A stretch of 41,844 nt of DNA from Clostridia bacterium (GTDB lineage Bacteria > Bacillota > Clostridia > TANB77 > CAG-508): the NCBI GenBank assembly GCA_022799935.1, contig JAAWPK010000008.1, positions 1 through 41,844 of the forward strand, given 5' to 3'. The notes beneath the pieces are model-generated. The model did not search any database, was not told the DNA's origin, and was given only the letters and a program-made list of their open reading frames with translations. The position numbers were made by a program, and so were the translations under genes. This document shows positions 29,488 through 37,859 of this stretch, in pieces (within the stretch, counting starts at the first letter, position 1; each line of letters opens with the position of its first letter).

Positions 29488-29615
29488 CCAGCTTGGTGTT
29501 TTGACACCGTTTTTGCTGTTTAAGAAGATTTCCTAAAACCTTTTTTGCTCTCCGAGAGAAGATTTTTTGTATCAACTTTAAAAAATTTTTCTTACATAAT
29601 TTATTTAAATTCTAA

Positions 29616-30545
29616 TTATAATTCTAATAAGTTTTTATAATTTTTAGGAAACCCAATTTTATATAAAACTTTATCTATTTTTAATGATAAAAGTTTATTT
29701 TCTAGTTCTTTTATCGTCTCTATTACCCTATTAAAAAATTCATTAAATTGTGCTTTTTCTAACAGTGCTTTTAATATAATTACTATTGAAAACAAATCTC
29801 TTGTTCCATATACAGTTTTACCCTCATTTTTTATTAAATTTAGACTTCTATGATAGGTAGTAGTATTAATTCTCTGTTTTAAAATAACATCGTATAATTT
29901 TTCATCATGTGCACATATATTGCGTATATTGCCTAGATTTATTAGATATACTTTTAATATTTTGCTTTTTATATTAAACTTTCTACTTATATTATTTTGT
30001 TCTTTTTGTTTCATAAAACTATAAAATTTTGAAACTTTTCCAAAAGATAATATTCTAATTAATACCCATAAAGGTATGTACTTATATGTATCTATATAAT
30101 GACTGATCATCTTATTAGAATTTTTATATTGATGTGATATTTCAAGATTAATATCATTCAAAAACTTATCAATTAATTCTTTGTTTTTGCTGATATAATT
30201 AAAATTTTCTGGAATTAAATAATCTTTATGTCCATAATTTTTTGAAAACTCATAAGCTATATATGTATCAATTTTTCTTTCAATTAATAAAATATATTCT
30301 AAAAATATAATTCTTATTTTTCTATCAAATTCATATAAACTATAAAGCTCTTCTAAAGTTGTCCCATTCTTAAACTTTTCCGTTGCACTCTTTTTGTTTA
30401 AAAATAAATCTTTATAACCATTTATCAAGTAGTAATAATTATTGTTTAATAATATTGCTTTTGCAGTTTCTTCATTCTCTATATGTAAATTTCTATTTTG
30501 TAATAGTTCTATTTGTTCATCTATTGTCTTGAATCTTTTTTCCAA
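29616..30545 (-). CDS. AbiF/AbiD-type (Abi_2) HEPN abortive-infection protein
   Basis: 309 residues starting at a TTG with AGGAGG 7 nt upstream. The N-terminal Abi_2 motif is LLNNNYYYLINGYKDLF. The HEPN RNase motif R-X4-H is at R208-H213 (NIRNICAHDEKLYD). Such proteins are phage-defence or toxin RNases that stop growth after infection. A strong promoter and two matched RNA hairpins lie directly upstream, as in systems where an RNA controls the toxin. The TTG start suggests restrained expression. There is no in-frame CGG. Confidence 0.88.
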   Translation of the reverse strand: MEKRFKTIDEQIELLQNRNLHIENEETAKAILLNNNYYYLINGYKDLFLNKKSATEKFKNGTTLEELYSLYEFDRKIRIIFLEYILLIERKIDTYIAYEFSKNYGHKDYLIPENFNYISKNKELIDKFLNDINLEISHQYKNSNKMISHYIDTYKYIPLWVLIRILSFGKVSKFYSFMKQKEQNNISRKFNIKSKILKVYLINLGNIRNICAHDEKLYDVILKQRINTTTYHRSLNLIKNEGKTVYGTRDLFSIVIILKALLEKAQFNEFFNRVIETIKELENKLLSLKIDKVLYKIGFPKNYKNLLEL

Positions 30546-30559
30546 TATTTTCCTCCTTT

Positions 30560-30649
30560 ATGATAAGAAAAGACCTCGGACCCGTAGGTTACCCGAGGTA
30601 CGATTCATTCCGAGTTCAGTCCCGTAGGTTTCTGAACTACTGATCTACT
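30560..30649 (-). ncRNA. Two-hairpin RNA upstream of the Abi gene
   Basis: Two hairpins lie 40 bp apart. The first to be transcribed has stem AGTTCAG/CTGAACT (30613-30638), the second ACCTCGG/CCGAGGT (30573-30599). The stems differ, but both loops contain the same ten bases, AACCTACGGG in RNA sense. The promoter lies just upstream. The end is uncertain: the last stem is followed by CTTTTCTT. Known AbiF-type HEPN systems can use a neighbouring RNA as antitoxin, which fits; direct evidence is needed. Confidence 0.75.
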
Positions 30650-30655
30650 ATAGAT

Positions 30656-30685
30656 AGTATAACATTTAAAGCTTGATTTTGTCAA
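30656..30685 (-). promoter_or_regulatory. Strong promoter for the two-hairpin RNA / Abi gene
   Basis: On the minus strand TTGACA (30680-30685) and TATACT (30656-30661) are separated by 18 bp. Transcription would begin near 30649, at the foot of the first hairpin. Confidence 0.75.
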
Positions 30686-30766
30686 GCAAAATGCTAAATT
30701 TATCTATTAGTATTATTATATTTCTATTTTTATAATTTATACTAAATATTGAAAAGTATAATTGTT

Positions 30767-31528
30767 CTAACGTATATTTAAAATACTATTTGAAATATTT
30801 ATATTAGGTGCATATTTATTACATATTGTTTCTATCAATAATTTTTCACCAGCATTTGCTTTTGGACCAATTACAATTTCCATAGAATTAAAGGCAACCT
30901 CACTTATTTCGATATCATAGTAATTTTGTAATAATCCAACATTATTATTTGATACATCAATATTGATACCACCTATATTATCGTGTGGCAATAAAACCAT
31001 AGAATATCTCCACTCTGATTGAAAAGACCAAGGTAATGTCTTATACAATCCAATCTCATTCATATTACCAGTAAAATCATATAAACCATTCGATTTCTTT
31101 ATTATTTTATCAAAGACTTTAATTGTAGGATGCTCTACATATTCTATTTTTCTCAAAAAAGGAATTGTTGGGATTGTATATACATTATTTAAGTTAAAAA
31201 TGTACTTTGGTATATATGTTTGTATTACCTTACCATTATCATAATAATCTAAAAATTGTTCATGTTTATAAAATGGAAATGAAATCATTTTTATCATTAC
31301 TCCATGCATATCCCTAGTATACATGCTCCAAAATGGGATACTTTCTTCTTCATCTGTCCAACAACTACAATAGCAATATTTTCCTATACCATCAGTTTCC
31401 ATCGTTTTTATTTCACTTGGATCATCAACATTAATTAAACTATTAAATCTAATTGTTTTATTTTTTAATATTAAAGCTAGATTTTCAATACTAGTATAAT
31501 GATATAAATAATCAGGATATTCTTTCAT
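30767..31528 (-). CDS. DUF2971 family protein
   Basis: 253 residues. It begins with LYHYTSIENLALILKNKTIR and SLINVDDPSE, the typical DUF2971 opening, then CYCSCWTDEEESIPFWSMYT and IVIGPKANAGE near the end. DUF2971 proteins are common in mobile and defence islands and resemble ADP-ribosyl-transferring folds (His-Tyr near the start), but their activity is not established. It lies in line with the transporter and the Abi gene in element A. Confidence 0.78.
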   Translation of the reverse strand: MKEYPDYLYHYTSIENLALILKNKTIRFNSLINVDDPSEIKTMETDGIGKYCYCSCWTDEEESIPFWSMYTRDMHGVMIKMISFPFYKHEQFLDYYDNGKVIQTYIPKYIFNLNNVYTIPTIPFLRKIEYVEHPTIKVFDKIIKKSNGLYDFTGNMNEIGLYKTLPWSFQSEWRYSMVLLPHDNIGGINIDVSNNNVGLLQNYYDIEISEVAFNSMEIVIGPKANAGEKLLIETICNKYAPNINISNSILNIR

Positions 31529-31543
31529 TTTCAGCTCCCTAAT

Positions 31544-32413
31544 CTAAAGTATTTTTATCAAAATAACGCTGATAATTATTAAAATAGCAGCTAATATCTT
31601 CTTCAATAAACTATCTCGTTCTTTTAAGAACAAATAGCCAACTAGTACATTCAATATAACCGTTAATGCACATAATGGTGCTATTGTTGTAACATTTCCT
31701 AGTTGATATGCTCTTAATTGGCTAAATATGCTTAATCCCCATGTGAGAGAAGTAATTATCATAGCCTTTTTGTTTCCATTTTTAAATTCTGTTTTAATTT
31801 CGGAAAATTTTATTCTATCAAATATAAAAATTAAGATTGCTGGTACTATTAGAGTAATTGCTACATATATCGGTAAATTAAAATTGTCAGAAATACTTAC
31901 ATCTAAAAACATAGCTATTGAAAAAGATAAATTAGATAATACACCAATCAATACATATTTATCAAACTTAAACTTACCTTTTTTATAAAAAATTAAAATA
32001 TTACTAAAAATGATTAATACAGCTCCTATAATTTTATTCCATATAATAGGTTCTTTAAAGAATAGTATTCCTGCAACTATCATAAATACAGTTGATATCT
32101 GTTTTAGTATACTGAAAGTTGAAGCCTCTATTTCTTTTCGTACAGTAGTATTTAATCTATCTGTTATTGCATAAAAAATAATTGCAAATCCTAATGATAT
32201 ATATACTTTTATATCTGTAGGAAACTTCATTTCAAAAAATGGGCATAAAAACAATACTATAATTCCTGCCATAAGTTCTAATAAAACAGTTAAAGCTCCT
32301 GCTTTTGTTAGTGTCTTTGTTGTAATTTTATAAAATTGTGTAAAGACTGTTGCTAAAACTAAATACAATGACACATATAATAACCAATTATTTAATATAT
32401 TCATTTTCTCCAC
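31544..32413 (-). CDS. EamA/DMT-family transporter
   Basis: 289 residues, with about ten hydrophobic helices in two EamA halves and short loops. The conserved glutamate-containing FLKERD segment is near the C-terminus (LVGYLFLKERDSLLKKI), with FFKEPI in the first half. It is a drug/metabolite exporter of unknown substrate and the first gene of the leftward cargo of element A. Confidence 0.8.
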   Translation of the reverse strand: MEKMNILNNWLLYVSLYLVLATVFTQFYKITTKTLTKAGALTVLLELMAGIIVLFLCPFFEMKFPTDIKVYISLGFAIIFYAITDRLNTTVRKEIEASTFSILKQISTVFMIVAGILFFKEPIIWNKIIGAVLIIFSNILIFYKKGKFKFDKYVLIGVLSNLSFSIAMFLDVSISDNFNLPIYVAITLIVPAILIFIFDRIKFSEIKTEFKNGNKKAMIITSLTWGLSIFSQLRAYQLGNVTTIAPLCALTVILNVLVGYLFLKERDSLLKKILAAILIIISVILIKIL

Positions 32414-32535
32414 CTACTATATCTTATTCTTTATGTTATATTTATATCATAAGAAATGATATTCTTCAATACAATTGTAATTATATTTTTCACAGGTGAT
32501 TGCTTGTATTTTATTTTGTTGGTAACTTTAGATAT

Positions 32536-32548
32536 GCCAGATGTGATG
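32536..32548. other. Element A attachment site, right copy
   Basis: GCCA-G-ATGTGATG, the partner of 27087-27099. Element A is therefore about 5.45 kb. Confidence 0.75.
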
Positions 32549-32640
32549 GATTACTATCTACGCTCAATCCAATTAAACATGCATTTAAATTCTCAAAATA
32601 TGTATTAGCTTTAGAAAAAGCAATTATTTCTGTAGTACAC

Positions 32641-32651
32641 ACGGGGGTAAA
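32641..32651. other. Element B attachment site, left copy
   Basis: ACGGGGGTAAA, repeated exactly at 40991-41001. It encodes FTPV of the peroxiredoxin on the minus strand. The bases beyond it differ. Confidence 0.75.
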
Positions 32652-32673
32652 ATCTCTAAATGTGGGGATACTT

Positions 32674-32707
32674 AAAAAGTTATTTTGATACACTGGAATA
32701 ACTTTTT
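32674..32707 (-). terminator. Terminator after the DUF4143 ATPase at the end of element B
   Basis: AAAAAGTTATT (32674-32684) and AATAACTTTTT (32697-32707) form the stem. The arm CACTGGAATAACTTT recurs in the palindrome at 36268-36294. Confidence 0.7.
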
Positions 32708-32710
32708 ATA

Positions 32711-34022
32711 TTAATTTATAAATTTTTCTAGATACTCTATCATAAATAATGGAACATTAATTAAATTTCCATCTTTAGTTAAATTATTCATTGAAAATCG
32801 TATAGAAAAATCATTATTGTATTTTTCATTATATCTTGTTAAACTAATATTTTTTGTTGACTTATTTGCTTTTACTTCTACAGGAATTATTCTATTTTGG
32901 TATTGAATAATGAAATCAATTTCGTGTCTATCAAAAGTAAAGTAATTTGGAACTTTGTCCAAAGTAGCATTTAGCATATTCAATACATAGTTTTCACTAA
33001 AAGCTCCTTTAAATTCCTCAAACAATCTGTCTCCTTGAATTACAATCCTACTATCTAAATTTGCCATATTTCTAAGCAAACCTACATCATTCATATAAAT
33101 TTTAAAAGAACTTAAGTCATTATATGCTATTAATGGGAAATCAGTTTTAGTAACATTATAAATCTTGTAAATTAAATTTGCATCATTTAACCAGTTTAAA
33201 GCACCTTCATATTCTCTCGCTCTAGCACCTTCTTTTATAGTTTGATACAAAAATTTTTTGTTTTCTTTTGCAAGCTGTGATGGAATACTGTTCCAAATTA
33301 GAGATATTTTATTTGCTTCACTATTCCCGAGTATGTTTAGAAAAATCACTTTCATAAGCTTTTAATATGTTTTTTTGCACATTGTCTACCATTTCTACAT
33401 CTTTCTCATTTACCCAAATTTGAACAGCTTCAGGCATTCCTCCAATTATAAAATATGCCTTTAATTTTTCTTCTAATTGATTAAAAAATATGTCTGGTAT
33501 TTTTTCTATATTTTTTATTGATTTCATATAGTTTACTAAATTTTCGCAATTATCAGCTATTAAAAATTCACTAAATGTCATTGGGTACATATCTAAAAAA
33601 TCTACTTTTCCAACTGGAAATGATGTATGGGATAATCTAATTCCTAGCAAACTTCCTGCACAAACTATATGATATTGATTTGCTTCTTCTTGAAAATATT
33701 TTAAACTATTTAATGCATTGGGACATTCTTGAATTTCGTCAAAAATTATTAGAGTTTTTCCTGGATGTATTGCTTTTTTATATATGAATGTTAATTGTTC
33801 AAGTATTCTTTGTGGATCTTTTGTATTTTCAAATAAATTGTACAAATCTTCATCATGATCAAAATTGAAATATGCAACATCTTCGTAATTTTCTTCTCCA
33901 AATTTCTTTAATATATATGTTTTTCCAATTTGTCTTGCTCCTTTTAAAATCAATGGCTTTCTATATTTGCTCTTTTTCCATTTTATTAATTCTTCTAATA
34001 TAAATCTTTTCAAATTGATCAT
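32711..34022 (-). CDS. AAA ATPase with DUF4143 domain; one CGG(+1)Gly site
   Basis: About 436 residues. Walker A GARQIGKT is at 28-35, Walker B TLIIFDEIQECP follows, and the C-terminus is a DUF4143 nuclease-like domain (NYFTFDRHEIDFIIQYQNRI, IPVEVKANKS: D-x(n)-E-x-K). The normal frame ends at KHTRE. CGG (CCG 33327-33329) read as C plus GGG gives Gly232 in SKHTGNSEANKISLIWNSIP, joining the two halves. It is the only site with GGG. The role of this widespread family is unclear, possibly toxin or nuclease. It lies within element B. Confidence 0.9.
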
Positions 34023-34153
34023 CTCCTATATTAATATATGTTAATCTATATTAATTATACGCTTTTGTCACATTTTTGTAAAGCACATTAATCAATTTGT
34101 CACATTTTTGTAAGCATTATTTGATATTTAATCACATTTTTGCAATTCAAATA

Positions 34154-35731
34154 TCATATCAATTCATCTATATCTACTTTTAAATCAAATTTTAGGGTTT
34201 TATCACTATAAATCCATATTGTATCAATTATATTTTCTAAAACATATCTATTAGGTACTTCACTTTCAATAATATCATCAAAATATTCTATTGCAGTTTT
34301 TAACTTTTTTATTTTTTCTTTTGAAATTTCTTGTTCTTCTTTTTTTAGAATTTGCTGTATTTTTTCTATTTGATTAATTTTTTCATTTTCTAGTTCTTTA
34401 TATGTATTTTCTATCATTTGTTTTTGGTATTCATTTGTACTTGATGTTAAATCTTTTATTTTTTGATTTAATAACACTTTATATTCTGCTTTTAGTGTTT
34501 CTATTTCGAATTTAATTTTTTCTTTATTAACTTGTTCTTTATTGGTTTTAGTATCAATTTCTATTTTTTCTATTTGCTCAATATATCTCTGTTTAGTAAA
34601 TTTTAGAAATTCCTTTAGATGAATAATCATATCGTTTTCTTTTATTTCATGACATTTACATCTTGCTTTTCCATAAGTTCTATACTGGGAACATTCATAT
34701 CCTTTTTGTCCTTGTTTTCTAGTTATAGTTATTCCACTTACTCCAAAACCACAATCTCCACATCTACAAAGTCCTGAAAAATAATAATTCCTTTTTCTTG
34801 TTCCTGATGTACTTTTAGTATTTACTTTTCTTTTCCTTATCTCTTGTGCTAGTTTAAATGTTTCTTTTGAAATTATTGCTTCATGATGATTTTCAAATAC
34901 AAAGTGTTCTTCTTTAGGTAATTTTATTGCCCTTCCTCTTATTGAAACCGTTTTCTTTTTATGTGTTCGCAAATTACCACAATATACATCATTATTCAAT
35001 ATATTACTTATCATATATGTAGACCATAATTTTTGTACTGGGTGCTTATATATTCTTCCTCTTTCTAAATGCTTTCTTTGATAATATACAGATGGTGTAG
35101 GATAATCATACTTACTATTTAAAATATCGCAAATTTTCTTTCTGCCTAAACCTTCCTCTATATATAACTTATATATTAATTCAATAACAGGTCGTATTTC
35201 TTCATCTACATATAACTTCGTAACATCTTCTTTATCTTTTACATATCCATAATAATTCCCCATTATTAATCTTCCTGTTTTTTGTTTAGAATACATATGG
35301 TCTCTAGTTTTTCTTGAGCAATCTTTTACATATCTTTCATTAAACCATGTTGTTATTCCAATTGTATCATCTCTATCATTTAAAACATCATAAGTTCCAC
35401 CCATTTCTGATACTAATATTAAATTCTTTTGCATATTTTTAAATTCATCTATTAAAACTAAAACTCGTCCGTTATTTCTACCAATTCTTGATAAATCCTT
35501 TGCTATTACTACATCTATTTTTCCTCCTTTTACCCCTTCAATCATTTTTGAAAACTCAGGTCTATTAAAGGTATATCCCGAAACATTGTCATCTATGTAG
35601 AAGTCTTTGTCCTCGATAATCCAATTACGAGTATTAGCATAATCTTTAATGATTCTTTTTTGTTCTTCAATACTTGCGTAATTTTCTTTATCTTCATCTC
35701 TAGACAATCTACAATATCCTACAACTGTCAT
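34154..35731 (-). CDS. Large serine recombinase B
   Basis: About 525 residues from the ATG at 35731 (AGGAGG upstream), chosen over an upstream start at 35782. Catalytic Ser10 is in GYCRLSRDED. DDNVSGYTFNRPEF, the recombinase domain, the zinc ribbon CRCGDCGFGVSG and a long coiled coil follow. The SG motif is encoded TCG GGA with no extra base and only out-of-frame CGG. It is the likely integrase of element B. Related to recombinase A only by family: the sequences differ throughout. Confidence 0.95.
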   Translation of the reverse strand: MTVVGYCRLSRDEDKENYASIEEQKRIIKDYANTRNWIIEDKDFYIDDNVSGYTFNRPEFSKMIEGVKGGKIDVVIAKDLSRIGRNNGRVLVLIDEFKNMQKNLILVSEMGGTYDVLNDRDDTIGITTWFNERYVKDCSRKTRDHMYSKQKTGRLIMGNYYGYVKDKEDVTKLYVDEEIRPVIELIYKLYIEEGLGRKKICDILNSKYDYPTPSVYYQRKHLERGRIYKHPVQKLWSTYMISNILNNDVYCGNLRTHKKKTVSIRGRAIKLPKEEHFVFENHHEAIISKETFKLAQEIRKRKVNTKSTSGTRKRNYYFSGLCRCGDCGFGVSGITITRKQGQKGYECSQYRTYGKARCKCHEIKENDMIIHLKEFLKFTKQRYIEQIEKIEIDTKTNKEQVNKEKIKFEIETLKAEYKVLLNQKIKDLTSSTNEYQKQMIENTYKELENEKINQIEKIQQILKKEEQEISKEKIKKLKTAIEYFDDIIESEVPNRYVLENIIDTIWIYSDKTLKFDLKVDIDELI

Positions 35732-35771
35732 TTTTCCTCCTTCTTGCCTGATATTGCTTATGTTTTGTATG

Positions 35772-35987
35772 TTAACATACATTACAATTTAGTTCCACCT
35801 GTTTCATAACTATTTTTTTAAGAATCTCGGGATAATTCTCTTTTCCTGTTACAAAAATGGCTACACTATATTTTTCTTGTTTATACTTTTCAATTACTTC
35901 TTTTGTTTCTTGTTTTTCTAACTCTTCATTAGTTAAATAAATTTGCACATGTTTTGTATTAGATATTTCATTAGAAGTAATTTGCAT
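35772..35987 (-). CDS. 71-residue accessory ORF upstream of recombinase B
   Basis: It starts at 35987 (MQITSNEISNTKHVQIYLTN), with GGAGGAG upstream. A longer in-frame ATG has no ribosome binding site. It is an alpha/beta soluble protein with YSVAIFVTGKENYPEILKKI. Similar small ORFs commonly precede serine recombinases of Clostridia. Function unknown; it is in line with the recombinase. Confidence 0.6.
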   Translation of the reverse strand: MQITSNEISNTKHVQIYLTNEELEKQETKEVIEKYKQEKYSVAIFVTGKENYPEILKKIVMKQVELNCNVC

Positions 35988-36207
35988 ATAAATTAACTCC
36001 TCCATAATATTTCTCTATAAATATTATGCAAAATGAGATTATAAAATATCTCTTTTGTCCTAAAATTACTTTTGTAAAATTCTAATACTTTAATTTTTAT
36101 TACTTTTCAATTGCATCCCTCCCTCTATATATAAGAACACGAAAAATTTTTAAAATGGTGCATTTTTTGAAAAATTTTTTAAATTTTTAGCAAAAAACCT
36201 AAAATAA

Positions 36208-36240
36208 GATTTTGTACGCAGTGGAAACTGCTACAAAATC
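36208..36240. other. Two-part hairpin with GGAA tetraloop
   Basis: GATTTTGTA/TACAAAATC (9 bp) encloses a one-base bulge and GCAGT-GGAA-ACTGC. It lies in the 36006-36471 gap with no ORF. It looks like RNA structure rather than a simple terminator. Confidence 0.45.
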
Positions 36241-36267
36241 TAAATTTCGCCATAATTATCTTCTACA

Positions 36268-36294
36268 GAAAGTTATTCCACTGGAATAACTTTC
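36268..36294. other. 27-bp perfect palindrome
   Basis: GAAAGTTATTCCA and TGGAATAACTTTC flank a single central C. A loop this small suits a DNA site for a dimeric protein better than an RNA hairpin. One arm is shared with the terminator at 32674-32707. Confidence 0.45.
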
Positions 36295-36303
36295 CTAGAA
36301 TAT

Positions 36304-36341
36304 AAAAAAATTGAACTTATACTAATATAAGTCCAATTTTT
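36304..36341. terminator. Terminator-like hairpin
   Basis: AAAAATTG-A-ACTTAT and ATAAGT-C-CAATTTTT form a long stem flanked by A and T runs, suited to both strands. It follows the truncated gene at 36472-36792. Confidence 0.55.
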
Positions 36342-36471
36342 CTTTAAAATGTTGTATTATTATATTCATTTTTTATAAAATTATCTTCACACAAAAATAA
36401 AAATGTAAAAATCCCAATAATTTCTTACTGGAATTTTTACCTATGCATTTTAAAACAAAAAACTAAAAAAC

Positions 36472-36792
36472 TCATTTGCTTTTAGCAATTAAAGTATCCA
36501 TATCCACATTGCCAGGATATTCATGTTCAAAATCTACTCTTCCAATATATCTCATCTTAGATATATTGCAGTCATCGAACACATAAACATAATTCTCGCT
36601 ATTATCTAGAGTACATGTTTCATCCCCAGATGTCAAATAAAGCTTTCCATCTATTTTGTTATAGATAAGTGTTGGAAGATCATATAGTATACTAGAATCT
36701 GGCTTTTGGGATATTAGGTCATTGTAACTTTGAAAACCTTTCCATGATAATTCTTCTCCTGGAAGTGTAATTTGTTCTCCTCTTAAAAATTT
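36472..36792 (-). pseudogene. 5'-truncated gene fragment, unknown family
   Basis: A clean frame of about 106 codons reads LRGEQITLPGEELSWKGF, then LPTLIYNKIDGKLYLTSGDE and MRYIGRVDFEHEYPGNVDMD, ending IAKSK and stop. It lacks an ATG and ribosome binding site and is preceded by a TGA in the same frame. Codon use is coding-like. It is probably the 3' remnant of a gene lost when the neighbouring restriction cassette arrived. The family is not recognised. Confidence 0.6.
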
Positions 36793-36896
36793 GAAATGTC
36801 AATTATGTAAATCTTATCACTGTGCTTAGTAGACTTAAGATAGTTACAATACTTTTTTTAATCAAATTTGCTCTAAAGCAATACAAAATGCATACT

Positions 36897-36931
36897 GAGG
36901 CTGTAAAAATTTAAAGATTTTAACAGCCTCA
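36897..36931. other. Hairpin beside structured repeat copy 1
   Basis: GAGGCTGT (ending at about 36904) pairs with ACAGCCTC (about 36923-36930). It directly abuts repeat copy 1, as a different hairpin abuts copy 2. Confidence 0.5.
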
Positions 36932-36934
36932 GCA

Positions 36935-37036
36935 TTTTGCAGGATCAGGACGACCTCCTATATCCCTAAAGTTGCCTAAAATCGTAGCTTTTAGCAGGGT
37001 GCTATTAAAAATTAAAGTAGTCAATTAGATGTCTCA
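36935..37036. repeat. 102-bp structured repeat, copy 1 (left of the R-M cassette)
   Basis: It aligns without gaps to 40214-40315 at 74 of 102 positions by hand count, in the same orientation. The best conserved blocks are TTTTGCAGGATCAG, CCTAAAA(T/G)CGT(A/G)GCTTTTA and CAATTAGAT(G/A)TCTCA. A central hairpin (CTAAAA/TTTTAG) and a long-range pairing between the segments near 36950 and 37018 are kept although the bases differ. It contains no ORF. Confidence 0.7.
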
Positions 37037-37072
37037 AAGATTCTATATTTTTCATACAGAAAAATACGAATT

Positions 37073-37802
37073 CTATTTTTTTAATATAAATATATATTCA
37101 TGTGCAAGTAAATAAAAGTCAAAATTTTTATTCTTCCAATAATCTGACATCTTACAATTATGTTGTTCTTTTATAATTATTTCTTTTAATGTGAAACCAG
37201 TTTGAATAAAAATATTCATGATATAAAAACCTAATGGAATAACATTTTTATTTTTCCTTATGTCTCCAATTAAAACTGCACAATGTTTTTCTTTCTTTAA
37301 GATTCTAAAACATTCTTTTGAAAACAAAGTTATTTGATCTAAAAATTCATTTAATTCTAATCTTGATATATCTTCTTTTATATCTTTACTGTATTTAATA
37401 ATATTAGCATATGGTGGATGTGCAAGTATAAAATCTATAGAATTATCTGGTATTATACTCTTCAAATTTGTTGAATCTGCTCTTATTAATTTAGGTTCAT
37501 ATAAAAAATTATTACTCTTAAAACGAATTCTTTCTTTTGCTATTTTAAGTGCTTCTACATTTACATCTATTCCGTATTCCTTTTCTATTAAGTAATTTAG
37601 TTTCTATCATTGTAGTTCCACTTCCACAAAAAGTATCTAATACTATATCTCCTTCTTTTGTATATTTTAAAATTAAATTTCTTGGAACTTGTGGTGAACA
37701 ATTTCCTCGATAATCTCCTCTATGCGTTGCCCAATTTCCTCTTTCTTTAAAAGACCACACTGTTGTTTCTTCCAATTCAAATTTTTCTGGTTGATATTTC
37801 AA
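37073..37802 (-). CDS. DNA methyltransferase (amino-group type); one CGG(+1)Gly site
   Basis: About 242 residues starting at TTG 37802, with GGAGG just upstream. Motif I is DTFCGSGTTMIE and motif IV is AHPPYANIIKYS, that is HPPY where D/S/NPPY is usual. The normal frame ends in nonsense after GIRNRC. CGG (CCG 37572-37574) read as C plus GGA gives Gly77 in RKGIGIDVNVEALKIAKERI, the expected strand after motif I, and leads to the HPPY motif. It methylates N4-C or N6-A; the site is unknown. It also shows normal CGT as Arg (RIRFKSN). Confidence 0.9.
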
Positions 37803-37819
37803 ATCTATTCCTCCTCATA

Positions 37820-37851
37820 AAAAATAAAGAGACAACTAATAAAAGTTGCCC
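37820..37851 (-). terminator. Terminator between the nuclease gene and the second methyltransferase
   Basis: GGCAACT-TTTATT-AGTTGTC is followed by T-rich sequence on the minus strand, so the methyltransferase downstream (37073-37802) depends on read-through or its own promoter. Confidence 0.6.
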
Positions 37852-37859
37852 CCATTTTT

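Larger units (their letters stand above)
32536..32651 (-). pseudogene. Peroxiredoxin, middle fragment
   Basis: It reads [20 protein letters not shown], then [17 protein letters not shown], the peroxidatic-Cys motif and following helix of a Prx6-like peroxiredoxin. Element B ends just before the catalytic Cys and element A starts after SHLA. There is no start codon with a ribosome binding site, so it is not expressed alone. Confidence 0.9.

Noticed and set aside
30573..30638. tRNA gene or T-box in the GC-rich stretch
   Set aside because: Only two simple hairpins with identical loops are present. There is no cloverleaf, acceptor stem, TTC loop or CCA end.
30560..30649. CRISPR array
   Set aside because: There are only two units with different stems and no equal repeats with spacers; no cas genes are present.
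32500..32688. Plus-strand ORF of about 62 codons
   Set aside because: It is antisense to the peroxiredoxin middle fragment, which has clear family sequence on the minus strand.
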